The notes beneath the pieces were generated by a model. That model saw only the letters and a program-made list of their open reading frames with translations. It was not told the DNA's origin and searched no databases. This document shows positions 1 through 8,090 of a stretch of DNA of 30,073 nt, one piece after another. Both the position numbers and the translations under genes were made by a program. Each line of letters opens with the position of its first letter. Position 1 is the stretch's first letter. The DNA is from Aquiflexum sp041749095 (lineage in GTDB: Bacteria > Bacteroidota > Bacteroidia > Cytophagales > Cyclobacteriaceae): the NCBI RefSeq assembly GCF_041749095.1, contig NZ_JBGTCA010000418.1, forward strand, positions 1 through 30,073, given 5' to 3'.

Positions 1-480
1 GTTTTCCACGGGTTTCACCCGCGGTTATTGAGAAGTTTGACCCCTGTCGGGGTCGAAGTTTGGTATTTCCATGTGACAAAAAATAACGATCCTGAAAGGA
101 TCGAACTTCTGAATAGCCCTAGGTGAAACCTAGGGAAAAAAGAACATTGGAAAGAGGTAAACAACCCCGAAGGGTGTTGAACATTTTGGAAATGAAATTA
201 CAAATTCCGAAAAATATTAAAGCGTAGATGCAATCTACGCTTAGCGTCACGCGAACCTCAAAGCTGAAAGGCAATAGACTACGCCGAGACGGGGAATAAT
301 GACCACGAAGTGGTCAAGATCCTGAAAGGATCGAACTTCTCAATAGCCCTAGGTGAAACCTAGGGAAAAGGTAAATAATAATTGTCCAAAACAACCCTGA
401 AGTGGATGAACTTTTCAGAAATGGAATTGCAAATTCAGAAAAACAATAGGGGCTACGTTTAGGCCTCTTTTTTATTTCTA
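1..480. repeat. Cluster of REP-like palindromes, partly in two tandem units
   Basis: No gene is visible here. The stretch is packed with short hairpins, several with a GAA or TTC loop: 6-24, 39-54 (GACCCC/GGGGTC), 88-102 (GATCCT-GAA-AGGATC), 117-135 (CCCTAGGT-GAA-ACCTAGGG), 222-240 (GCGTAGAT/ATCTACGC) and 301-315 (GACCAC-GAA-GTGGTC). Positions 88-216 and 318-446 are two diverged copies of one unit offset by 230 bases; the first 52 bases of the two copies differ at one position. This is typical of intergenic repetitive extragenic palindromes mobilised by RAYT-type transposases, but no transposase lies in the window, so that link is inference. Confidence 0.7.
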
Positions 481-1269
481 TCAGGTCAAGTCATCAAAAT
501 CACAAGTAATGATCTGACCAGTCGAATCCAACCTCATTCCCCATCTCTCAAATCGATTATGCTGATATACCATTATCGAAAGATTACATCTTCCGGTAAG
601 ACTTCTGAAAACGCTTTCTACCATTTCTTTCCCATTTTTATTAAATGTAACACCCAGGTAAACGGTTCTCAATGCTTTTTGTATCGGTATAAAAAGCTGT
701 TTGTCAACGTTTTTGCAAACCAATCGTCTTTCATCCTCTTTTTCCCAAAAAATTGACTTTGTGAGAGTCATATCTTTAACCAAATAGCCAAGAATATCGC
801 TCATATTCTCTTCTTCCGATTTATTTGGTTGCCAATTAATCCAAGGACTTTTGTTATTGTTTGAATAGCTGACATTTTCCAGATGGTACTCAATCTCAGG
901 ATATTTAGTTGCTAAGTTGTCTAAAAGGATATCCTCTTCAAACTCCAAGCATACACCAGAATGCATACCTCCGTAATGTGCCCACATCATCTCATTATTC
1001 CAGCCCTCATTTTGGGCACCGGAAAAAGAAAGTATTTGAAACTTATCTTTAATCATATTGCCATATTTCTGTTGACAATCGATATGTGTTTTATCCGAAT
1101 AGTACCCTTCAAAGATCTTTTCGTATGGGAGATTTATGCTCCCGAAAGACCAGCTTAACAGTTCTCTTGGATCGTTCATATGGCGCAGGAAATTAGTCCG
1201 GAGATAACCACTTGGCCATATGAAAGCCATGAAAGTCTCAAATCTAGTATAATGATAGATTAACCCCAT
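481..1269 (-). CDS. DUF2971 family protein
   Basis: A 262-residue protein that opens with the family-like start LIYHYTRFETF. It has the conserved MNDP motif near residue 31 and the hallmark MWAHYG...GVCLEF stretch at residues 95-110. DUF2971 proteins are poorly characterised cytoplasmic proteins often found in accessory and defence-rich DNA; I cannot assign a reaction. No signal peptide or membrane segment is seen. It is the last gene of the minus-strand defence island, 51 bases after the preceding gene, and it ends directly against the repeat cluster at 1-480. The family call is fairly sure from the motifs; any role in phage defence would rest only on the neighbours. Confidence 0.75.
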   Translation of the reverse strand: MGLIYHYTRFETFMAFIWPSGYLRTNFLRHMNDPRELLSWSFGSINLPYEKIFEGYYSDKTHIDCQQKYGNMIKDKFQILSFSGAQNEGWNNEMMWAHYGGMHSGVCLEFEEDILLDNLATKYPEIEYHLENVSYSNNNKSPWINWQPNKSEEENMSDILGYLVKDMTLTKSIFWEKEDERRLVCKNVDKQLFIPIQKALRTVYLGVTFNKNGKEMVESVFRSLTGRCNLSIMVYQHNRFERWGMRLDSTGQIITCDFDDLT

Positions 1270-1320
1270 AGGATAGAAATTCTAGTTCCTATAAAAATAA
1301 TATTGGGCAAAAAGTTATTT

Positions 1321-2016
1321 TCAGCCTCGTCCCTCATTTTTTCTAAACTCATAATCATCAATTATATTTTCCAATTTTCGCTTAAGATCAAGTACCTTTT
1401 CAAACTTTTCAAGTTTGTTCTCCCCTAATCTTACTTCCAGCTCTCCTTTAATTTGCAAGAACAGATCATTAACTATTTTACTTTTTTCTAAAAGTTGAAT
1501 TTTGGTATCGGAATCCAAACTTGGAGTCAAATTGGGAGTCGCAACATCTTTAGTAATAAAATCATCATAGCTCAGTAGTAATTCTATTTTAAAATCATTT
1601 TGATTATCTACTTTAAAACCTATCGACTTGGCAAGTCCAAGTGAGGATTTAAAATTCCTAGGTCCAATACCTCTATTAATTGAAACTTTAAAAGGTTCAT
1701 GAATTTCTTGTCTATTTGGGCCCCATAGAAACGGAATGACAAAATTTCTTAGGGCATTGGACAAATAGTTTTTACCTCTTTCTTCATACAGAGTGACCCA
1801 GTGAAAATCATTCATTCCATAAATTGCCGACACGTATTTTCCATCTCCATTTTTAATTAGGAAAAAATCTTGGTCCTTGTAAGTATACTTGCCCCTTTGC
1901 CAAATCCAGACCTTAGCATATTCAACATTTTCTCCAATGGAATTTTTGAAAATTAAATTTCTGCTTTTTCCCTTGTTGAGATTTTTGAGAAAAGCCATAA
2001 TTGTTTCATCACGCAT
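1321..2016 (-). CDS. Hypothetical protein, 231 aa
   Basis: I do not recognise this family. The N-terminal two thirds look like a small mixed alpha/beta domain rich in aromatic residues (tryptophans near residues 38, 40, 73 and 98). The last 60 residues or so are charged and helical, with coiled-coil character. No signal peptide, membrane segment or catalytic motif is obvious. An ATG seven codons inside the frame (MAFLKNLNKGK) is an alternative start. The gene lies between the type IIG relic at 2082-2189 and the DUF2971 gene, in the same direction, so it is probably island cargo. It is low in G+C like the other island genes. Confidence 0.6.
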   Translation of the reverse strand: MRDETIMAFLKNLNKGKSRNLIFKNSIGENVEYAKVWIWQRGKYTYKDQDFFLIKNGDGKYVSAIYGMNDFHWVTLYEERGKNYLSNALRNFVIPFLWGPNRQEIHEPFKVSINRGIGPRNFKSSLGLAKSIGFKVDNQNDFKIELLLSYDDFITKDVATPNLTPSLDSDTKIQLLEKSKIVNDLFLQIKGELEVRLGENKLEKFEKVLDLKRKLENIIDDYEFRKNEGRG

Positions 2017-2081
2017 TTCACTTCTTTAAATTTATTGGAACTTCGGAGGAGGATATTATAGAGCCAATTTATTTAACATTT

Positions 2082-2189
2082 TTAAAACATATCCCCCAAT
2101 ATCCTTATTTTCTTCTCTGACCACGCATAAAACTCATAAACCAACTGATCGATTCGGGTTTGTGGGGAGTTAAATTTTCCTATGGGAAA
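2082..2189 (-). pseudogene. Relic of the 3' end of a type IIG (Eco57I-like) restriction-methyltransferase gene
   Basis: Reading the minus strand in the frame that ends at the TAA at 2082-2084 gives IGKFNSPQTRIDQLVYEF followed by YAWSEKKIRILGDMF and stop. The extreme C-terminus of the intact enzyme at 2995-6126 reads REIDGLVYELYELTEEEI. The two share the IDxLVYExY core and the following helix. This C-terminal tail is characteristic of Eco57I-type enzymes. No start codon or upstream catalytic part is left; the HEPN-like gene lies immediately upstream in another frame. It therefore looks like a stranded 3' remnant of an earlier allele or a duplicate, displaced by recombination. The match is read by eye. 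Confidence 0.6.
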
Positions 2190-2191
2190 GT

Positions 2192-2998
2192 CTATAAATA
2201 CTTTTTATATCTTTTTTTGATTTTCTCACCATACTTTTTGTTTTCGTTGATCTCACTATAATCAATAAGATTCGAGGTCAATTCAGATAATCTGTTATTC
2301 ATTTCAATTCGATCTGCTTTTTTTAAAACAAGTGATTCAATTGAGTGATTAATTATATTTATTAAATATTCAGTGGATATTTCTTTATATTCACTGAGGG
2401 TCTCTAAAAGATTAAATTCAAACTGAATATTGTTTTCATCAATAACGACTATTTTATTGCCCGATTTATTTAGATAAGCTTGAACAATTCTAAAACTAGT
2501 AATTTTATCAATTTCCTTTTTATCTTCCAACAATTCAGAATCTAGTTGAAAATTTATTGTATGAGAGCCTGCGATCCCTCTCAATTTATAGATGGGTAAA
2601 TCCTTAAACCGCTTTTCTATACTTTTTGGATTAGGGTAATGAAGGAGAGTTGCTAACCCAATAATGGAATAAATTTGAAGATAAAAAGCATTTAAAATCC
2701 CGTATAATCTAATATTCATTTCCCCAAAATCCCTGTTCTTGTTATTCAAATCACCTAATTGAAACATGAATGCGCTAATTATCGCATATTCTGTGTCTTC
2801 AAATAAATCAATACAAGCCCTAAATTTCTTCCAATCAGTTGTTTTCTGAAACTTCAATCTTTTTTTATAAGACTCTTCAAATTTTGATGATTTCTCTTTT
2901 TCAACTTCTCTTCCGGCTCTTTGTAAATGCCATAGTAAAAGGTTGCAAATGTCGTTTCTATAATAGGTATCCATCTTTTTTTTATTCATTTTCCTCAC
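2192..2998 (-). CDS. Possible HEPN-domain protein coupled to the type IIG enzyme
   Basis: A 268-residue soluble, mostly alpha-helical protein. Around residues 137-146 it reads IYKLRGIAGSH, an R-x5-H pattern (R140, H146) after a long helical stretch. This resembles the Rx4-6H active-site signature of HEPN ribonucleases, although other folds can give the same short pattern. Its ATG at 2996-2998 overlaps the stop of the restriction-methyltransferase gene by four bases (ATGA), so the two are probably translationally coupled. A toxin or nuclease helper to the R-M enzyme is the natural inference, but I cannot name the family. The charged N-terminus and lysine-rich C-terminus (KKRYKKYL) would fit nucleic-acid contact. 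Confidence 0.55.
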   Translation of the reverse strand: MRKMNKKKMDTYYRNDICNLLLWHLQRAGREVEKEKSSKFEESYKKRLKFQKTTDWKKFRACIDLFEDTEYAIISAFMFQLGDLNNKNRDFGEMNIRLYGILNAFYLQIYSIIGLATLLHYPNPKSIEKRFKDLPIYKLRGIAGSHTINFQLDSELLEDKKEIDKITSFRIVQAYLNKSGNKIVVIDENNIQFEFNLLETLSEYKEISTEYLINIINHSIESLVLKKADRIEMNNRLSELTSNLIDYSEINENKKYGEKIKKRYKKYL

Positions 2999-5900
2999 CC
3001 CCCCTCCACTACCATAATCTCCTCCTCCGTCAACTCATACAACTCATAAACCAACCCATCAATCTCCCGATCGATGCAACTGATTTCTGATTGTAAGGCT
3101 TGGGTTTTGGCTTTTTGTTCGTTGAAATAAGTCATCCACTCGGCTTCTTCTGACAGACTCAATTTTACTTTAGCCTTTTTTAGCTCACCCAAAAATTCCT
3201 TAAAATTCAAAGATGGCCAATTTTGGAGTTTTGTGGAGAGTTTGTCGAGATAGAATTTGGTTTGAAGCAAACCCAAAAGATTTGATGTTATTAATTGAAG
3301 GTTCTTGGTTGCATCAATAATCAAATTAGCTAAACTTTCAAAAACTTCTTCATTTTGAAGTTCAGGTATCGGTATCTGTTCAAAATATTGAGGCTTTACC
3401 TCAATATAGCCACCACTTCTAACCACACAAATTGATTTAAGGAATTCCCAAATAAGCTTTGAGTTAACTATGCAAAGTAAAGTAAGATTTGACGATGGAA
3501 GAATTACAGATGGCGCATTTATATAAAAACCATTTAAATCAATTGAAAATTTGGGTTGAGACTGGAGATTTGGCCAAGTGATTTTAGGATTCTCAAATAA
3601 TTCAAAATAATCTACAGAATCTTGGATTTCAAACCATTTGTAGGGTCCTGGTTTTCTTCCTATTGTTTGATCCTCTGAATTTCTTGGAGTTAATCTTTCC
3701 CGAAATCGATTAAGGTAATTTTCTATTGCAGGGTATCTAGTAATATCCGTACCTCTTCGGGTAAAAATGATGTATTTATCAATCTTTTCCGAATTCCATT
3801 TACTTTGGTCCTTTCCTTCAAAAAAAGGCTTAATTAATTCTTTGGAATTAGGATGGATTGATTCTAAGGCATTTTTGATTTCGTTATTTATTATGAAAGC
3901 CTCATTGTATCCAGTTACTATCCCCCTATAGCATTTACCGAATTGATCTCTTATATTCCTATGAGAGTGTATTTTATCAAGTATTTTGAATAATTTATTA
4001 GAATTAAAGCTCCAACTATCAGATGAAAGTGAACTTTGTATAACTTTGGTTTCTTCAAGAAGATCGATATCGATTACTCTACCTTGTAAATTTCTTGGTA
4101 CTTTTTTATAACAGAACTCCTTTTCAGGTTTTTTCCTATTTTTTGCAATTAGAATTATTGGGTAGGTTGTTGCTCCTTCAAAGATTTGTACCTCTGTAAA
4201 ATCTATATATTCAAGAAATTCTGTTTCCAATTTTAAAAAATCTCTTAACTTATTCGCTGCTTTTGTTTTTTCGAATGTATTTGATATAAAACCAAATAAT
4301 GAATCATTTTTGTTAATTCTGAAAGCCAATTCATAGAAATATGCAAAAAGATCAGAGGTGCCTTCATATACATTAAAGTTATTTTCCAAATACGGCTTTA
4401 TATTTCCAAATAACTCTTGCCTTACATAAGGCGGATTCCCGACCACCACATCAAATCCTCCTTTGACAAAAACCTGTGGAAATTCTTCCTGCCAGTTGAA
4501 AGCCAATTCTCCCGCCACTTCAGGATCATCGATTAGTGAATTTCCTACTTTGATATTGGAATTGAGACTGCTGAGTTTTCGACCTTTTTTGGCAGTGCGC
4601 AGCCATAGGGAAAGACGGGCGATCTGTACAGATTCCTCGTTGATATCCACACCGAAGATATTGTTTTCAAGAATATGGTTTTCTACATTTGGTAGTATAA
4701 GGGAGGAATCGAAAAGTTGGGATTCAAGTTCATCCACATAGCGGTGCTCTGCCATCAGAAATTCCAGAACTTGGTTAAGAAATGCCCCACTGCCGCAAGC
4801 GGGATCGCAGATAGTGAGTTGGAGCAGCCAAGTCCGATAGGTATCCAGTTTTTCTTTGAGCCTTTGGATTGTTTTTTTCTGCCTTCCTCTTTTGCCTTCC
4901 GCAAAGTCCTCATCGATAATTCCCAACTCAGTTTTTTTCTCAGTACATAACCTGCCCAAGGTATTGTCCACTATATACTTGGTGACGTATTTGGGCGTAT
5001 AGAATACCCCGTCACGCTTGCGTTTGGTTTTGGACTTGTCCACCTCCTGACCTGCAAGCTGGGCACGGACATTTTCAATATCATTAAGGCTATGCTCGAA
5101 GATATGTCCAAGGATATTGGTATCCACTTCAGATTCAAAATCGTATTCAGTGATTTTGCGAACGTGTTTTTCTATAACCCTATCCGAAATTTGAAGCGTA
5201 TCCAAAACCGGATCAGGAGCAAAAAGGCCACCGTTATATGCATGGATTTCAGCTTTTCCAGGTGTAAACCTGCCGGTATTCAGATAACCAAAATATAACT
5301 TGAACCTGTCATAGAGTGGGGTATAGGCATCCAGGTCTTTAAGGCTGACCCATTGATTGACGATTTCCATAATGGAATTGGGTGGGAGCAGTCCTTTGTC
5401 CTCAGCAAAAAAGATAAATAGAAAGCGGTCAAGCAGCTTTTGGCTTTTCTTATAAAGCAGCAGTTCATCCAGTTCAGGATTTTTAGCGACCATATCCTGC
5501 CAAAGTTCCTGTTTGAAGGAAGAATAATCGGCATAAAGTTGTTTGGTGATCTTTTCCTCTGCGACCAGGGACTCTTCTTTGATTTTTTTGGGGATACCGT
5601 TTAGCAGGTTATCCTTTTGAAGGATCAGCCAAAGCAATTTAAACTCCTCCGCCTGCATCCCAAGGATAGAAAACTCCACATAATCCACCGCATTGTCAAT
5701 ATAAAACCGCAGCTTTTCGAAATTGCTGGTAATAACATAGACACAATCAGGTTGATTGTTCTTGTAGTTAAATGCCTGATCTCTGATTTTGTCAAGGTCT
5801 TTGGTATCTGTGCCTTTGAGTTCGATTACTGCAATTGCACTTCCATTTTTAAGAATTGCTCCATCTGTTTTCTTGGCATCTTTGATATTCTTAAGCTCTG

Positions 5901-6126
5901 TGGTCAGATTGTAATCCTGCTCAGGGTTGATGGTATAGCCAAGGATTTTGACAAAAAGCTCCCTAAGAAATCCCTCCTGAAACTGCTCTTCTTTAGCCGC
6001 CCGTATATTTGCCCGTATATGGGGATTATGGAAATAGGCAGTGTATAATGCATAAGCCGCAGAGACTGCAGCAGGGTCTTGGGAAGCAAGGTATTTCTTA
6101 AGTACAGAACTTTGGAAAAGAGACAT
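2995..6126 (-). CDS. Type IIG restriction enzyme and adenine methyltransferase (Eco57I-like)
   Basis: A 1043-residue, apparently full-length fused restriction-modification protein. The N-terminus has a PD-(D/E)xK nuclease core: D88 in KTDGA and E102-x-K104 in IELKG. The central methyltransferase part carries the AdoMet-binding motif DPACGSGAF near residue 440 and the N6-adenine catalytic motif GNPPYV near residue 560. The C-terminal third should be the target-recognition domain, ending in the typical IDGLVYELYELTEEE tail. Enzymes of this family methylate adenine in an asymmetric site and cut at a fixed distance outside it; the site cannot be read from sequence. No separate methylase or specificity gene is needed. 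It is the upstream partner of the coupled HEPN-like gene. Confidence 0.9.
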   Translation of the reverse strand: MSLFQSSVLKKYLASQDPAAVSAAYALYTAYFHNPHIRANIRAAKEEQFQEGFLRELFVKILGYTINPEQDYNLTTELKNIKDAKKTDGAILKNGSAIAVIELKGTDTKDLDKIRDQAFNYKNNQPDCVYVITSNFEKLRFYIDNAVDYVEFSILGMQAEEFKLLWLILQKDNLLNGIPKKIKEESLVAEEKITKQLYADYSSFKQELWQDMVAKNPELDELLLYKKSQKLLDRFLFIFFAEDKGLLPPNSIMEIVNQWVSLKDLDAYTPLYDRFKLYFGYLNTGRFTPGKAEIHAYNGGLFAPDPVLDTLQISDRVIEKHVRKITEYDFESEVDTNILGHIFEHSLNDIENVRAQLAGQEVDKSKTKRKRDGVFYTPKYVTKYIVDNTLGRLCTEKKTELGIIDEDFAEGKRGRQKKTIQRLKEKLDTYRTWLLQLTICDPACGSGAFLNQVLEFLMAEHRYVDELESQLFDSSLILPNVENHILENNIFGVDINEESVQIARLSLWLRTAKKGRKLSSLNSNIKVGNSLIDDPEVAGELAFNWQEEFPQVFVKGGFDVVVGNPPYVRQELFGNIKPYLENNFNVYEGTSDLFAYFYELAFRINKNDSLFGFISNTFEKTKAANKLRDFLKLETEFLEYIDFTEVQIFEGATTYPIILIAKNRKKPEKEFCYKKVPRNLQGRVIDIDLLEETKVIQSSLSSDSWSFNSNKLFKILDKIHSHRNIRDQFGKCYRGIVTGYNEAFIINNEIKNALESIHPNSKELIKPFFEGKDQSKWNSEKIDKYIIFTRRGTDITRYPAIENYLNRFRERLTPRNSEDQTIGRKPGPYKWFEIQDSVDYFELFENPKITWPNLQSQPKFSIDLNGFYINAPSVILPSSNLTLLCIVNSKLIWEFLKSICVVRSGGYIEVKPQYFEQIPIPELQNEEVFESLANLIIDATKNLQLITSNLLGLLQTKFYLDKLSTKLQNWPSLNFKEFLGELKKAKVKLSLSEEAEWMTYFNEQKAKTQALQSEISCIDREIDGLVYELYELTEEEIMVVEGG

Positions 6127-6476
6127 AGGTGATTATTGGATTAAAAAGACATTAATGCTAGAAGATTTTTCAAGATAAGGAAGGAAAGCAAATTTTCGGT
6201 AAAAGAAAGGAGTAAAAGTTTGTTCCTTCTCATGTGATATCCCCATGTTACCCGGTCAGTTAAAGACAAATCCTCCATACACGAACAAGTCAAAACCCCC
6301 TTCAGTGGGCAGGAGGTAAAACCTTCTTGGGTATTCAATCTCCCAGGGATTTTTAAAACTCTGAATTCTCCAAATAAAATAAACAAATAGAACCATTTTA
6401 CTTCAAAATAATCATTCTATATCAAAAAATTAAATGGTGGAATTTATTCATAAGTGCGGTGTTAAATAATATTTAC
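6127..6476. other. Intergenic gap between CBASS and R-M genes
   Basis: About 350 bases with no convincing gene. A minus-strand open frame at 6141-6386 has no recognisable composition or start context and is probably chance. I see no clear terminator hairpin or repeat. It presumably holds the promoter of the type IIG gene, but no good Bacteroidota TAnnTTTG box stands out. Confidence 0.4.
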
Positions 6477-7145
6477 TTATAATTCTAAAAGTAAATTTGG
6501 TTCAGAACTTTTTATAAATTTGATGAATCGATCTATCATTTCGAAAGGAAGTGCTTTAAATTTTCTAAATTCCTCTCGATGACACTTTCTGTATTTTTTT
6601 CCACTTCCGCAGAAGCATTCATGTACGCGGTTGGGTTCTTTGTTTCTCTTTATATATTGGAGACAGTGAAATACTAATTGCAGATCATTTGTCCTAAATT
6701 CCTCTTTAAAAAAATCAAGATTCCCCCGAATACCATGAGCTCGTTCATTGAAGAAAAAACCAAATGTTTCACGATGCTTTTGATTGAAAAAATATGGAAT
6801 AACCTGACCTTCAATAAAATAGGATAATTTTATACCTTGACTACATAAAATTAATTCTTCTGGCCAAGTGCATATACAGGCATGACGATCCGTATGAACA
6901 TGCCATTCTATATTTGGTGGAATCCTACCCCCGGTTTCAAATACCTTCGGAAAGCTAAAAGGATAATCTTGAGAGCAAACAATTCTAATTTTATAAGAAT
7001 CTATTTCCTCACCCTGATCATTTTTCAGTATCAATTCACCTTGAATTGTAGGAATTCCTTCCTTTTCCTCAACATATTTTAACCTTGGGTATTTACTTAT
7101 GCAGCCAAGGGCCTCCTCTTTGAAGAGATAGTTGCTACTATTCAC
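6477..7145 (-). CDS. CBASS E2-like protein with C-terminal SEC-C zinc motif
   Basis: A 222-residue protein with two parts. Residues 1-150 resemble the prokaryotic E2 (ubiquitin-conjugating-like) fold: an IRIVCSQDYPFSFPKVF strand-loop, then WHVHTDRHACIC, where C90 sits at the expected catalytic position (C92 is nearby). Residues 177-189 form a textbook SEC-C zinc motif, CFCGSGKKYRKCH (C177, C179, C188, H189). No E1 or JAB partner is encoded nearby, which matches the type II-short CBASS arrangement, where a lone E2 modifies the CD-NTase. The start is taken as GTG at 7145, overlapping the CD-NTase stop by eight bases; no better upstream start exists. The zinc motif may bind the partner or nucleic acid (inference). 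Confidence 0.8.
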   Translation of the reverse strand: MNSSNYLFKEEALGCISKYPRLKYVEEKEGIPTIQGELILKNDQGEEIDSYKIRIVCSQDYPFSFPKVFETGGRIPPNIEWHVHTDRHACICTWPEELILCSQGIKLSYFIEGQVIPYFFNQKHRETFGFFFNERAHGIRGNLDFFKEEFRTNDLQLVFHCLQYIKRNKEPNRVHECFCGSGKKYRKCHREEFRKFKALPFEMIDRFIKFIKSSEPNLLLEL

Positions 7146-8088
7146 AAGCCCAGGGATTTGAGGTAGAAGCTCCTGCTAGAATGGCAGCTGAATGAAGAGA
7201 ATTGTATTGCCGCTTTTCATTTTTGCCTTCTGGAAAACGGTCACCAAGGTGTTTTCTCCAGAGTTTACTTGCCACTAATTGGTTTTCCTCGCGTAATGCT
7301 TTATCTGCATCTTCAATGAACCTATTAAGCGAAGTCAAGAAACTGTTAATGCGATCTTCATCGTAACCAGCAAATAAATCATCATTTGGGACAGCAGGCA
7401 CTAAACACTTAAAATCTCTGTCCAATTCCTTTTTAATTTCTTTAAGGAAATCTCTTAAAGTTATATCATCCCGCTGGTTTAGCACGATTTTCTCACTAGC
7501 ATTTGTGGCTAGAATGGTCATTGCTAACCCACTGGGCATTTTATGATCACAGTAATCGCACCAGTCTTTGAGGTACTTTACATTCCTGATCAGTTTCCCA
7601 TCCTTATCTTTCTTTCTTTGAAACCATTCAACCATTTCCTTTGGATCGCTATCTTCAAAATCACCATTTTTAATAGCTAGTTTATAATTTTCACCATCTA
7701 CTTTATAGTAAACGGGATGATCGATTTCATAATCTCCAGAAAAAATTGATCGGATACATTTTTTTCTGTGTTCGGGGCTGGTTTCGGTATAACCATTTAC
7801 TGCTTCCCAGACCCATCCTTGAATAGTAGTTGGAGATACGTCTGGTTCTCTAAAGAAATAAATTCCATCATCTAGATCACAAATGTCTTCTTTTGTCCGA
7901 ACACTTGATTTCATTTTGTGAGAGCCCTGAATATAAAATTTAGGAACATATTCTGGGTGGTTTTCTTTAAACCATTTTCGAATTCTTCTTCTTAGTGATT
8001 CTTTTGAAGAGATCATTCGATTTTTTTTACTTGATCCGATTGAAATTTCATCATGGAATTCCAAGAAAAGGTTGTGACAGTTTGCCAT
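7138..8088 (-). CDS. CBASS CD-NTase (cyclic oligonucleotide synthase)
   Basis: A 316-residue nucleotidyltransferase of the cGAS/DncV-like superfamily. The pol-beta signature is plain: IQGSHKMKSS (G55, S56), then CDLDDGIYF, giving the metal-binding Asp pair D71 and D73, with a third Asp probably D123 in YEIDHPVYY. These enzymes make a cyclic nucleotide on phage infection that activates the effector, here the phospholipase encoded two bases upstream. The DLDDGIYF wording resembles clade G enzymes, but I hold that loosely. The C-terminus ends in NPWACE, with a cysteine second from the end, of interest because the adjacent E2 should act on this tail. It overlaps the E2 gene by eight bases. Confidence 0.85.
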   Translation of the reverse strand: MANCHNLFLEFHDEISIGSSKKNRMISSKESLRRRIRKWFKENHPEYVPKFYIQGSHKMKSSVRTKEDICDLDDGIYFFREPDVSPTTIQGWVWEAVNGYTETSPEHRKKCIRSIFSGDYEIDHPVYYKVDGENYKLAIKNGDFEDSDPKEMVEWFQRKKDKDGKLIRNVKYLKDWCDYCDHKMPSGLAMTILATNASEKIVLNQRDDITLRDFLKEIKKELDRDFKCLVPAVPNDDLFAGYDEDRINSFLTSLNRFIEDADKALREENQLVASKLWRKHLGDRFPEGKNEKRQYNSLHSAAILAGASTSNPWACE

Positions 8089-8090
8089 AG

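Noticed and set aside
1..446. Regularly spaced palindromes that could suggest a CRISPR array
   Set aside because: Only two diverged units 230 bases apart, with several different hairpins inside each unit and no uniform spacers or cas genes.
5617..6048. 143-codon plus-strand frame opposite the R-M gene
   Set aside because: Antisense shadow of the nuclease domain of the type IIG enzyme.
6141..6386. Open frame of 81 codons on the minus strand
   Set aside because: No recognisable family, poor composition, and it lies in a gap where chance frames are expected.
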